Made by a program: the position numbers and the translations under genes. Positions 1 through 9,165 of a DNA stretch of 64,000 bases are shown here, in pieces. This stretch comes from Pomphorhynchus laevis (Eukaryota > Acanthocephala > Palaeacanthocephala > Echinorhynchida > Pomphorhynchidae), in contig WNNJ02002138.1 of assembly GCA_012934845.2 (NCBI GenBank), forward strand, positions 62,001 through 126,000, read 5' to 3'. Position 1 is the first letter of the stretch. Each line of letters begins with the position of its first letter. Under the pieces are notes generated by a model. It searched no databases and was not told where the DNA came from. It saw only the letters and a program-made list of their open reading frames with translations.

Positions 1-18
1 TAAATTGTGTTCCTACAG

Positions 19-513
19 AGATTGTGTACTTATAGAAGAAAACGGAAAATTCACACTAAACGTATTGAGCTCTGCAATCACAGTAAAGCCCCAAAGTCTT
101 TCAAGCAAAATTAAGCCACATTTTGACACCTTTCTGCAACAATGTGACAATTCATCAAATAATAACGACGCCGATGATCCTGAATCTTTACCTATAAACT
201 CACAGCCAGAAACCGAAATTAGTAAACAGACCGTCGATTATATGACACATGACGTACATACATTATCTGATTCTGAATTAACTGACAATTTATCGAACGC
301 AAATAGTGATAATCATGAATCAATCGGAAGTTTTTATTATGAAACAGAATAATTAACTGACTTTTGTGAAACAGATCAAATAATCACGCTCACTATAAAC
401 AAACAGATGATACCGGAAAAAGGCCGGCTAGTTGTCAGTGGATCGGTTGATTCATATATTCTAGATGATCAGGCGCTATCTGAAAGTAGTGATAACGAAG
501 AGGAGGAAGTCTA
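19..513 (+). CDS. C-terminal exon of an unrecognised, probably host protein
   Basis: A pyrimidine-rich tract ending in CAG at 12-18 looks like a 3' splice site, and an open frame follows at once. It reads to a TAA at 350-352, then stays open in the same frame for 53 more codons to a second TAA ending at 513. The first part gives about 110 residues rich in Ser, Asn and Asp. The part after the first stop ends in an acidic tail (SESSDNEEEEV). No ATG opens the frame, so this would be a terminal exon whose upstream exons lie outside the window. I recognise no domain. It could be a host gene with a premature stop or read-through, or an old transposon gene; the splice site and acidic tail favour a host gene, with low certainty. 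Confidence 0.4.
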
Positions 514-1247
514 ACGCTATCGATTATGGACATTATACGAAGAGGTTAACTATTTCCACACTTTTTTGTAATATGCATTAAATTGTTGTTGTATTAATTT
601 CCTTTCTACATTTAGTCAGACTCTGGTAATTGTATATTGATATTATTGTTTAATAATTATGGCTACTAATTAATATCAAATTAGTGGTTACAACCACTTA
701 ACGGGTAACATTCACGAAATTTTGAGGATCCAATCTCAGGTGCTAATGATTCATTAACATATGAACATACTATTCTAAATTTCTTCGATGTCATACTAAG
801 CTAATTGACTTACAATGGCGTCCATTAAAACATTTTACGGAGGAAAGGGCAAAAAAGAAAGGATGGATGGACTTTTATTTGGGCAATAGCTTGGAGGCAA
901 AATTCACAATTGAAAAGCCTACCACCAGTTCAAAATTTTTAGAAGACTTCAAAGACTTATTTTAATATTTAATATTAAAGACTTATTTTAAAGTTTGCAA
1001 CTTGAGAAGGATCTAAACGATCGAAAGCTTGTTAACAAAATAAAACCTTTTTCCTTAAGTCTATAATATTTCTAGTAATAGGCATAATCATCCACAAGGC
1101 ACAAATGAAATTCTACTTATTTAAATTTGAAATTTTTCATCCAAATTATTTTTTTTTCATTTCTACGGTGAAAATCTAAATTGAACATTTATTCTCGAAT
1201 AAAACATTACATTTCTCTTGACCTGAGAGTTTATTTTAGTTAAAATT
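514..1247. other. AT-rich stretch without recognisable genes
   Basis: This stretch follows the terminal exon and precedes the Penelope-like element. A short open frame near 815-870 starts with ATG but ends quickly and resembles nothing I know. The left end of the Penelope-like element may lie inside this interval, but no copy of its terminal motif is visible here. Confidence 0.5.
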
Positions 1248-1874
1248 TTGACAGTTTGTATATTCGACTCCCCTGATTCAAATAATATGAAAAAATCATT
1301 ATCCATAATTGAAAATTTTGAGAAAATGTGTTTATCATATCAAATGTTAAAAACTAGGTTTAGGCAACACATATATAATATACAGCATAATAGTCAAACT
1401 ATATTTCATAAACATATGAGCTTAATAGAACATGATATTAAAAACTGTAAATTATTTATTTTAGAACATATTATCGAAGAAAACATTTCAATATTAAATC
1501 AAAAACTATTAGAAAAAGAAGATTTTTGGATTAAAACGCTTAATTCCATGTACCCATTAGGATTGAATGACGTGGTACAAAGAATTGGCAGAAGTAGTAT
1601 AATACATAATAAACAACTATATTATAATATTCCGTTTAAACGCAAACCAAGAAGTCATGGTGATAAAAGTAATAGGAAAAATAGAGTTAAAAATATTAAA
1701 AAAGATATGTATATAAATGAACAATTAGAAATATTAAAACAACTTTTAAGTGATTATAAGCTAAAAGATCTTTATGTAAATATAAGAAGTTTTTCTAAAG
1801 ATATCATATGTTCAATAAATCAAAAATTAATTAACGACTATGATAGGCTAAGTTGTATAATAGACTTATTGTAA
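1248..1874 (+). CDS. GIY-YIG-type endonuclease remnant at the N-terminus of the PLE protein
   Basis: The frame gives about 208 residues. The second half of a GIY-YIG fold is recognisable: RFRQH near residue 37 (the catalytic-Arg region) and KEDFWIKTLNSMYPLGLN near residues 90-107, where the acidic residue and the WI..L....PLGLN block match the end of Penelope-type nuclease domains. The opening GIY and YIG strands are not clear; the region before CLSYQ may be diverged or lie upstream. A basic tail (RKPRSHGDKSNRKNR) follows. In Penelope-like elements this domain nicks DNA to prime reverse transcription. No ATG is visible at the frame start. Confidence 0.65.
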   Translation: MTVCIFDSPDSNNMKKSLSIIENFEKMCLSYQMLKTRFRQHIYNIQHNSQTIFHKHMSLIEHDIKNCKLFILEHIIEENISILNQKLLEKEDFWIKTLNSMYPLGLNDVVQRIGRSSIIHNKQLYYNIPFKRKPRSHGDKSNRKNRVKNIKKDMYINEQLEILKQLLSDYKLKDLYVNIRSFSKDIICSINQKLINDYDRLSCIIDLL

Positions 1875-2754
1875 TACAAAATACTATAATCGTACAATAA
1901 ATGTAAATAATAACAATAGAAAATATACATTAACCATAAACTTCATTAATAAATGTATAGATAACATAAATATAGCCGGACTTTTAAATAATTCTAAAAG
2001 TAAAGAAATAATAGGGTCAGATTTAAGTAAATATATTCCTAAAATAAGGTATAAACTCCTACCACCATTAGGACGAAAAATTTGTAATTATAATAAAGAA
2101 TTAAAATCAATATGTAACGATAATATTAGAAACATAATGGAAACAGAATGCAATTGTAAAAGTCTTAGTTTTGATAAAATAAATGAACATATATGTACCC
2201 ATAATCTAGAATTAATTGAAAATTGTGAATTAAGAAAGCTGCTATCAAAAGGGTATAAATATAGATTAAATAATAACAACGACAAAAATAAAATTTACAA
2301 TTCGTTATATAATAACTTAAATGATTACTTTAGTAAGCTGATTAATAGTGAAAGCTCGAATATATCTAAGATAAACATTTGGAAAGATTATATATTTGAT
2401 AAAATTAAAAATAAAATGAAAATAACAAACAATTATAAAAGGAAAGATAAAATTAATAAAGATATGTATAAAGAACTTACTAAATTAAAGGATAACTATA
2501 TAATAACAACTATTGATAAAGCTAGTAATAACTTTGTCTTCATATGCAAAAAGCTTTATTATGATATACTAATGAAAGAGGTTAATTCTAATGATTTAAA
2601 TGTAAATCCAACATATGAACGTAGTGAGTTGAGTTTAGAAACAATTATTACAAGTCACTGTTCTATAATGGATAAAAAGGGTATAAAGGTTGAATTAGAT
2701 AATAAAACTATACCTATATTATATTGGAATCCAAAATTACATAAAAACCAATAA
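1870..2754 (+). CDS. PLE zinc-motif linker and start of reverse transcriptase
   Basis: The open frame extends upstream of its first ATG (2137) to about 1870, overlapping the end of the nuclease frame. It contains CNCKSLSF...HICTHNLELIENCELRKLLSKGYKYR (residues given in parts), the CxC...H motif followed by the LR.LL.KG.KYR block typical of Penelope-like proteins before the reverse transcriptase core. It ends with NPKLHKNQ, the PKLHK motif that opens the Penelope/TERT-type RT. The frame then shifts into the RT core. The codons are strongly AT-biased, as in the rest of the element. Confidence 0.75.
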   Translation, partial: CNTKYYNRTINVNNNNRKYTLTINFINKCIDNINIAGLLNNSKSKEIIGSDLSKYIPKIRYKLLPPLGRKICNYNKELKSICNDNIRNIMETECNCKSLSFDKINEHICTHNLELIENCELRKLLSKGYKYRLNNNNDKNKIYNSLYNNLNDYFSKLINSESSNISKINIWKDYIFDKIKNKMKITNNYKRKDKINKDMYKELTKLKDNYIITTIDKASNNFVFICKKLYYDILMKEVNSNDLNVNPTYERSELSLETIITSHCSIMDKKGIKVELDNKTIPILYWNPKLHKNQ

Positions 2755-2810
2755 AACCTAGGTTCATATGTAGTGCGTTTAAATGTACATTAAAACCACT
2801 TTCTGTCTAT

Positions 2811-3812
2811 ATGAATAAAATACTTAAAGTAATTAAAGCACATTTTAAAAAATATTGCAAGGTAATCGAAATTAATACTGGTATAAAACACTATTTCAGT
2901 ATTAATTCTACAAAAGAATTTTTAGAACAGACAAAAGGAATAAATTTTCAAAATATAAATACATACGATTTTAGTACGCTTTATACAAATCTAGATTTAG
3001 TAGATATTAAAGAAGCGTTAGTAAAATTAATTAACCTTATATTCGGAAAAAGATATACATATATATGTTATAATAATTATAACGCCTATCTAACAAAAAT
3101 TAAACCATCAAATAAATATAAATATATGGATAAAATTGAATTAATAGAATCCTTAAGTATTTTGATAAATCAAAATTATTTAAAAGTAGGGACATCTATA
3201 TTTAGACAAGTAAAAGGTGTTCCAATGGGTGGTAATAGTAGCCCAATTATAGCTGACTTGTTTTTAAGCTTTATAGAATATGAATTTGTTCATAACTGTG
3301 TAAAAACTAAATCTAAACAATATAAATATATGAAATATATGTTTCGATACATTGATGATATATGTGTATTTAATTCTAATAATTTTTATTCAATTAGTAA
3401 GCACATTTATCCAGAAAGCCTTATTCTTAACAAAACCAATATTAATGGTAAAGAAGGTGTATATCTAGATATGAACATTAAATTAACATCAATTAAAACT
3501 ACTATTAATTTATATCGTAAAGATGACATATTTAAATTTACAAGAAACATATTTTTGCATGAGCATTTATGCATGCCATATAATATAAAATATAATACAT
3601 TAAATAATGAAATTTTAAGAATTGCAACAATATGTAATGATATTGGCTTTATTCAAAATCATTTAAATAATTTAATAGATACATATTTTAAACTAGGTTA
3701 CTATAAAAACAACATCAAGCAGAAAATAGTAAAATATATAAATCAACACAATAATATAAAGAATAAATTTAAACTCTTAAGTGGCAAATTTTTATGGATG
3801 GATAATAAATAA
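2811..3812 (+). CDS. Penelope-type reverse transcriptase core
   Basis: The 333-residue frame holds the catalytic motifs in order: YDFSTLYTNLD (motif A, first Asp) near residue 52, GVPMGGNSSPIIADL (motif B) near 133, and FRYIDDICVF (motif C, the Asp pair) near 178. The LYTN context and GVPMGGN are typical of Penelope-like and telomerase RTs, not of LINE (YADD) or LTR types. RFICSAFKC-type sequence just upstream, in the same frame but before the first ATG, belongs to the same domain. The thumb and C-terminus end at IKNKFKLLSGKFLWMDNK, shared almost exactly by copy 2. There is no C-terminal GIY-YIG, consistent with the Naiad order. Confidence 0.85.
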   Translation: MNKILKVIKAHFKKYCKVIEINTGIKHYFSINSTKEFLEQTKGINFQNINTYDFSTLYTNLDLVDIKEALVKLINLIFGKRYTYICYNNYNAYLTKIKPSNKYKYMDKIELIESLSILINQNYLKVGTSIFRQVKGVPMGGNSSPIIADLFLSFIEYEFVHNCVKTKSKQYKYMKYMFRYIDDICVFNSNNFYSISKHIYPESLILNKTNINGKEGVYLDMNIKLTSIKTTINLYRKDDIFKFTRNIFLHEHLCMPYNIKYNTLNNEILRIATICNDIGFIQNHLNNLIDTYFKLGYYKNNIKQKIVKYINQHNNIKNKFKLLSGKFLWMDNK

Positions 3813-3815
3813 TAT

Positions 3816-3956
3816 ACTTTGCATTAGAATAAGATACTAGATAGTTATTTTAGAGGAAATACATCATTAGCATGTGTTTGGCCCCGCTGCTATGTTGGGT
3901 AAAGGAGTTAGGGGCCGAAACCTGATAGCATAGCAGTTCCTCCTGATGACCTCTAG
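3816..3956 (+). ncRNA. Structured RNA motif at PLE 3' end (copy 1)
   Basis: Two long-range helices interlock: GGCCCC at 3880-3885 pairs with GGGGCC at 3911-3916, and CTGCTATG at 3887-3894 pairs with CATAGCAG at 3929-3936. This order (A, B, A', B') is a pseudoknot. Outside it, AGAGG (3852-3856) can pair with CCTCT (3950-3954), and a small hairpin ATACAT/ATGTGT follows the AGAGG. CTGATGA lies at 3943-3949 and GAAAC at 3917-3921. The layout resembles a three-way junction of hammerhead type with an added pseudoknot, but I cannot assign a known ribozyme class. Confidence 0.6.
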
Positions 3957-4085
3957 AAAATCTAAAAACAATTATTAATTTTATTATTTAATTATTAAAT
4001 TTTGATTTAGCATTATTATGTTTTGTTTATTTTATAATTATATAACAATACGTAGACTCAGTTAGCTGATTTAATCTCAAAAAAA

Positions 4086-4668
4086 TAATTTTTATCATAA
4101 GATTTTTTTATTAACTTTTACTCTATATAATTTTTATGTGTCATGAACAATGGTCTATTGATGAGGTATTTGACGTTTAAGGTCGTAATATGCATTACAC
4201 GTTTATATAATTATTTCGTAATATGATTATTTTCGGTTAAATACGAATAAGCACGTACGTATCTTACTAATAACTTCGTTATGCAAGATAAAAGAATCGG
4301 AAAAGACGTTATTTAATTTTTTAATATAATTATTTAATTTTATTTAATATTTTCTCAGAATTCAAAATAAGTAGGTGTTGCTCTGCATACCTTTTAGCAA
4401 ATAGGAAATCCTAACATGGATTAATTAATCATTTGTTATTTACAATTAATGCTATCTGTACTAGAACGGTCATTCTTATTTTAATTTAAAAGTATTCCCT
4501 ACAGTAGTTAAACTATGGTGTAGTTTAGTCATTGGCTCATTACAAATTAGCTCATTAATTTTAATCGAATATTTGTAGTTTATATGATTATAGATATGTG
4601 CACATCTTTATTTCGACAATGTACATTTTCAAACAGTGAGTTACACTCTTGAAAACAATATTATTAAT
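4086..4668. other. AT-rich spacer
   Basis: No coding frame, tandem repeat or RNA motif is evident between the PLE end and the SINE region. Confidence 0.5.
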
Positions 4669-4930
4669 TGTACTTGATTGCATCTGTGAGCTGAATTTTT
4701 TTCCGATTGTGGCATGATATTATCATCACAGGTATTGATCATATTTTTGATACAGCAGGACGCTACTAATCAGGCTGGGTGGGTCTCATCAGCTGTTTAC
4801 CCAGACCTACATTTCACGTTTCGACCGTTATTATCTGCTTTCTCCGTACATTGATGCTGATCGGATTTGAACTCAGGACGTCTGTATCGCGATTCAAGGC
4901 TGCATCCACTAGGCTGGCTGCTCCAGTGGT
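4669..4930 (-). repeat. tRNA-derived SINE with hammerhead-like core
   Basis: Read on the minus strand, a tRNA-like head comes first. An A-box-like CAGCCTAGTGG lies within about 4905-4917 and a B-box-like GAGTTCAAATCC at 4874-4863, spaced as in a tRNA-type pol III promoter. About 35 bases later comes GGTCGAAAC (4826-4818), a small hairpin (ACGT..ATGT), and CTGATGAGACC (4792-4782). GGTC and GACC can pair as stem II of a hammerhead. The body continues to about 4669. The body is repeated at 5067-5187. Known SINEs of this kind include the schistosome Sm-alpha family, which also pairs a tRNA-like promoter with a hammerhead; sequence kinship to it is not claimed. Confidence 0.6.
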
Positions 4931-5066
4931 GTAGATATACATTTCTGTATATTACTTTCGGTAAGGGATCATATTCTAACGATCTATTAAAAAACCTACC
5001 CGATGTGTGCGATCCGCTAGCCGGATCACTGTTTTTCATGCTGCCACTTGCAATGAATGTTTTTTA

Positions 5067-5187
5067 ATGTACTTGATTGCATCTGTGAGCTGAAAATTTT
5101 CAGATTGTGGCACGAAATTATCCTCACAGGTATTGATCTTATTTTTGATACAGCAGGACGCTACTAATCAGTCTGGGTGGGTCTTGC
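5067..5187 (-). repeat. Second, head-less copy of the SINE body
   Basis: About 120 bp match 4669-4789 with a few differences (shared landmarks include TACTTGATTGCATCTGTGAG and GATACAGCAGGACGCTACTA). The tRNA-like head and hammerhead-like core are missing at its right edge, where unrelated sequence begins at 5188. The two bodies flank about 280 bp that include the SINE head. Confidence 0.7.
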
Positions 5188-5282
5188 CATAACACAATTA
5201 AACAAAGAAAGTTTTTACTGCATCCACAACCACACTTAATGTCACAAAATGCGTTACTTATAGTCAATTGTTAGGACGCCAC

Positions 5283-8200
5283 TCAACGTGTGTTTAGTGA
5301 TGGCGGTTGGTCACTGTTTGCGGTTAGGTTGCATGAGCTATTGCCCATTGATTGTGCCGCCGCTGCTGCCACATCTCTCCTTTCCCACTCTTCTGCGAGT
5401 TCATCGTACCTGACTGGTTTTTTCCGACACCTCGTCCCCCTCCGAATCGTCTCCGAAGGTATATGATCATTAGGTTCCTCATTCCCTGTTATTTCACTTG
5501 CTCCTCTATTCGTGTTCACCTCTTTATTTGTTCTTAGATCATCTGCATGTCTTCGTATTTCTCCATTTTGAGTGTTTATCACATATGAACCCCACCCAGT
5601 TCGGTCTATTATAGATCCAGGCTGCCATTGTCTAGTCAGTTGGTTTCGTACCCACACTGCCTGATGTAAGTCGAATTGTCGTGGCCTCGCGTTAACGTCA
5701 TGACGTTCTTTCTGTTTCTCTCTGTGACTTTGCACCGTAGTTTGTGTAGTTGGTCGTAGTCTGTCCCATATAGTTTTTAGCCTTCTACCATACAGTAACT
5801 CCGCAGGTGCCTTCCTCGTGCTACCCTGTGGCGAGTTTCGATAAGTCATGAGAAACTGTTGAATGGATATGGATCTGTCGCGGTGCCCTCGAGAAAATTC
5901 AACTCGGCGTTTAAATGTTCCGATAAAACGTTCAATTAACCCATTGGTTTGTGGGTGATATGGCGAGGCTTTGATGTGTCGAATTCCATTCGCCTTGCAA
6001 AATTCTGTGAATTCTCCTGACTGAAATGTGGATCCATTGTCTGATACAATTTCACGAGGTATACCCATCCTTGCTAACAATTCACGTATAGCGGCTATTG
6101 TTTCAACAGCATTAGTGCTACGTACTTGTATAATTTCTCGCCAATGACTTTGAGCGTCGATTAGAGCCAAATACATTTGTTCATCAATGAAGCCTGCAAA
6201 ATCAACGTGTATCCGAATCCACACTTATGCAGGAACATCCCATTGGTGTAGGGGTTGGTGGGCAGATTTCGGTTGTTGTTTCTGACAAAATAAACAGCGG
6301 TCTACCCATTGCTCAATATCTGTATTTATAGTATGCCACCAGCAATATAGTCCTGCTAGATGTCGCATTGCGGATATTCCTTGATGTCCAAGGTGGAGTG
6401 TTTCCAAAGCTTTGTAAAGAATGCTTCTCGGGATGACAATGCGCTGTAACCATAACAAAATACCGATTTTGTTTGAAAGTTCGTGCTTCCTAGAATGGTT
6501 TATCGTTGTTATTTGGTTGCATTGTTTGGGCAAGCCACTTTCGATATATCTTTTTATTTGTTGTGTTTCTGTATCCCGCATGCTTTCATTCCGGATTTCG
6601 TCTATTGACAGATGCATTTTTCCTGCGTTGTGATCTTGTAGCAAATGGACTTGTTCACTCTCTTCAGTATCTAATGGGTTATGAATCGGAAGTCGAGAAA
6701 GTACATCAGCCATCGTATTTTTCCTTCCCTCGATATATTTCAATTCATAGTTGTACTGTGCTAAGGTTAGGGCCCATCTGATCAATCGCTGGTTAGTCAT
6801 TTTGCTTAAATTTCGATCTTTCCCAAAAATGTATTTAAGCGGTCTGTGATCGCTCCATAGCATGAATCTTCTACCGGCGATATACTGATGAAATTTTCGT
6901 ACCGCGAATACTATTGCCAATCCTTCTTTCTCCACTTGGGCATAGTCCTTTTCATTGGGCTTCAGTGTCCTGGAAGCGTATGCTACCGGTAATTTAACAT
7001 GATTCGAGTCTTCTTGGAATAATATTGCTCCCAAACCATTGTCACTCGCGTCACATGTGAGATGAACATCCTTGTGAATGTCGAAGTTCTTTAGTATACG
7101 AGCATCCATGAGTGATTTCTTGACTTTTTCAAATGCTTGCGTATGCTACGGTTTCCATGACCAAACAGCTTGACGGCCACTAAGCTCGTACAGACTTTTG
7201 CAATTGGATTGCATACTTGGAATAAACCGGTTCAAATAGTTTACCGCCCCCAAGGAAGGATCGTAATTCGCCTTTGTTTGTTGGTGTGGGCATTTTCTGT
7301 AAAGCCTCCAGTTTATTAGGACACGCTTGTATGCAATCTTTCGTTAACACATGACCTAAGAATTTTACTCTTTCTTGGAGAAAACTGCATTTCTCACGTT
7401 TCACTTTGACTCCAGCTTGCTTTAATCTCTCCAATACCTTCTGTAGATTATCTAAATGTTCATTCGATGTTTTACCAGTAATTATAGTGTCATCAAGGTA
7501 CGCCGCTACCTTGGGAATACCCTAAAAAATCTGATCGACATACCGTTGAAATACGATCGGTGCCGTGCTAATGCAGAAAGGCACACGGGTATATCGGTAA
7601 AAACCCTTATGTGTCGAAATGGTCAAGTATTTCTTTGATGACTGCTTCACTGCCAGTAAATTCAGGACAGAATAGTGGAGGCCGCCTGCTATTTTTTTCG
7701 AGATGTCTTCCAGTGTAGTAGCACATATGTATCCAGCCGTAAGTACGGATTAATTGTAACTCTGAAATAGCCGCATATTCTCACCGATCCGTCCGATTTA
7801 TGTGTGACTACTATTGGCGCCGCCCAGTCAACTATTTCTTGAGAGGTATCTAATAGTTCGATGACTCCTTGTTTTAGCTGTCTCTGTAGCTCAGCTTCCA
7901 CTGATTCTCATAGAGAGAATGGTACTCTCCGACTACCCCAACAGTGAGGTATGGCGTTAGTGTCGATGGTCAATTCTACTTCGTAATCTTTTACGTGCGT
8001 TGTTCCTGGATCAAATATTTCTGCATAATTCTGCAAGAGATTATTCAATTCCTCATTGTTTTCGTACGTTGCTTTTATTGAACACAACGGTGATGACTCG
8101 ATTTCCTGCTATCTTATTGTTATAACTGATTCGGGCCAATTCAATTTGAATGCCGATATCCAGGGTCGCCCAAAAATGGGTCTACAAGATGTTTCAAGTA

Positions 8201-8795
8201 CCGTTACCCATAACAATTGCGCTTGTTTATTAAATATTGCGGTTACCAAGCATTTTCCGATAGCCTGAAGTACTTGTCCACCGTAAGTTTTCAACACTTT
8301 GGCTGGATGTAATGTCGGTTCTCCGATGTGTTGCCAAACAGCTCTTGAAATTATTGAGACACTAGCCCCAGTATCAAATTCCATATTTATACATTGCCCG
8401 TTGATTTGTACTTTTATAATCGGGATGATATCATCGTGCCCTATCGTGTTGATAGATCTCAAAATCTCACTATAATTATCAGTGACCATCTCCACTGCCC
8501 GAACGTTGTTATGGGTTGGTGTATTCGTACTGCGACAACACGCTTCGAAGTGACCAATATTTTCGCAGCGTCTGCAGGTTTTTCCAGTTGCTGGACATCT
8601 TTGAAATCTTGTGTGCTGTCTTCCACATCTTGTGCACGATGATTGAGGCTTGTTTGTTGCTCGCCTTGTTTGAGCATTAGACTTATTAGTGGATCTAATG
8701 AGATCGATTTGATCTGTTTCACGTTTCATCGTCATGCTTTGTCCGAATTCTGTTGATCGACATTGAACTAGCTGCTGTGTGCCCTGTATCAATTG
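5283..8795 (-). mobile_element. Ty3/Gypsy LTR-type retroelement fossil
   Basis: On the minus strand the parts run in Gypsy order: gag zinc knuckles (CTRCG..H, CRRCENIGHFEACC), an aspartic protease (FDTGASVSII), reverse transcriptase fragments, RNase H (TCDASDNGLGAILF), an integrase zinc-binding region and an integrase core (SDNGSTFQ, PYHPQTNGLIERF). The family looks like the K02A2.6-like Gypsy lineage common in invertebrates. The element is broken, with several interruptions, and the first part of gag and both LTRs are not visible. PLE sequence begins directly at its upstream edge near 8796. It is a fossil of moderate age: the protein motifs are still easy to read. Confidence 0.85.
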
Positions 8796-8796
8796 A

Positions 8797-8970
8797 TAGC
8801 ATATCAGTTCCTCCTGATGACATCTAATCCGTATTCTTATACATCGTCTGTTATTTATTAGTCAATTCATAAAAATTGATTTTTTAATTTCACTTTTAAA
8901 TTTTAACTTGATATAAATTATATAAAATCTTAAAGATAATAATCTTATAAATAATAATTAATTTTTTACA
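8797..8970 (+). mobile_element. PLE 3' end, 5'-truncated
   Basis: The sequence matches the PLE end from the GATAGCAT...CAG strand onward, including CTGATGA and the downstream CATCGTCTGTTATTTATTAG block. It begins exactly where the Gypsy fossil stops and is followed head to tail by another PLE end at 8971. Only the last strand of the pseudoknot remains. Confidence 0.75.
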
Positions 8971-9165
8971 TAATATACTTTGTATTAGAATAAGACACTA
9001 TATAATCAAATTTCATAAATGAAAATACGGCATTAGCATGTATTTGGTCTCGCTGCTATGTTGGATCGAGGAATATAGGCCGAAACCTGCTAAGATAGCA
9101 GTTCCACTTGATGATCCTTAATCCTTATTCGAAAACATCGTGTACTATTTATTAGTCAATATTAT
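8971..9165 (+). mobile_element. PLE terminal motif, third full-length copy of the RNA motif
   Basis: The copy starts with TAATATACTTTGTATTAGAA, as the other copies do after the RT stop. It keeps the pairings GGTCT (9046-9050) with AGGCC (9077-9081) and CTGCTAT (9053-9059) with ATAGCAG (9095-9101). No RT coding precedes it; it abuts another PLE end, so it is a solo terminus in tandem. Confidence 0.75.

Larger units (their letters stand above)
1248..4085 (+). mobile_element. Penelope-like retroelement, Naiad type (copy 1, nearly whole)
   Basis: The element reads N-terminal GIY-YIG-like nuclease remnant, CxC...H zinc-like motif, reverse transcriptase, then a structured 3' end. A nuclease placed before the reverse transcriptase is the permuted order known for Naiad-type Penelope-like elements; canonical Penelope has it after. 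The coding region is split into three open frames by about two frameshifts, so this copy looks fairly young. The 3' end from about 3816 carries the pseudoknotted RNA motif seen at seven other places here. The right boundary is set by sequence shared with the copies ending near 25700 and 42400 (a GTAGACTCAGTTA-type ending). No matching terminal repeat is visible on the left, so the left end is uncertain. Confidence 0.8.

Noticed and set aside
3880-3936. HDV-like ribozyme at the PLE end
   Set aside because: The interlocked helices resemble P1 and P2, but the roughly 12 bases between A' and B' leave no room for P4, and no P3 hairpin is evident.
4669-5187. LTRs of the Gypsy fossil
   Set aside because: The repeated 120 bp are SINE bodies with a tRNA-like head, and both lie on one side of the fossil.
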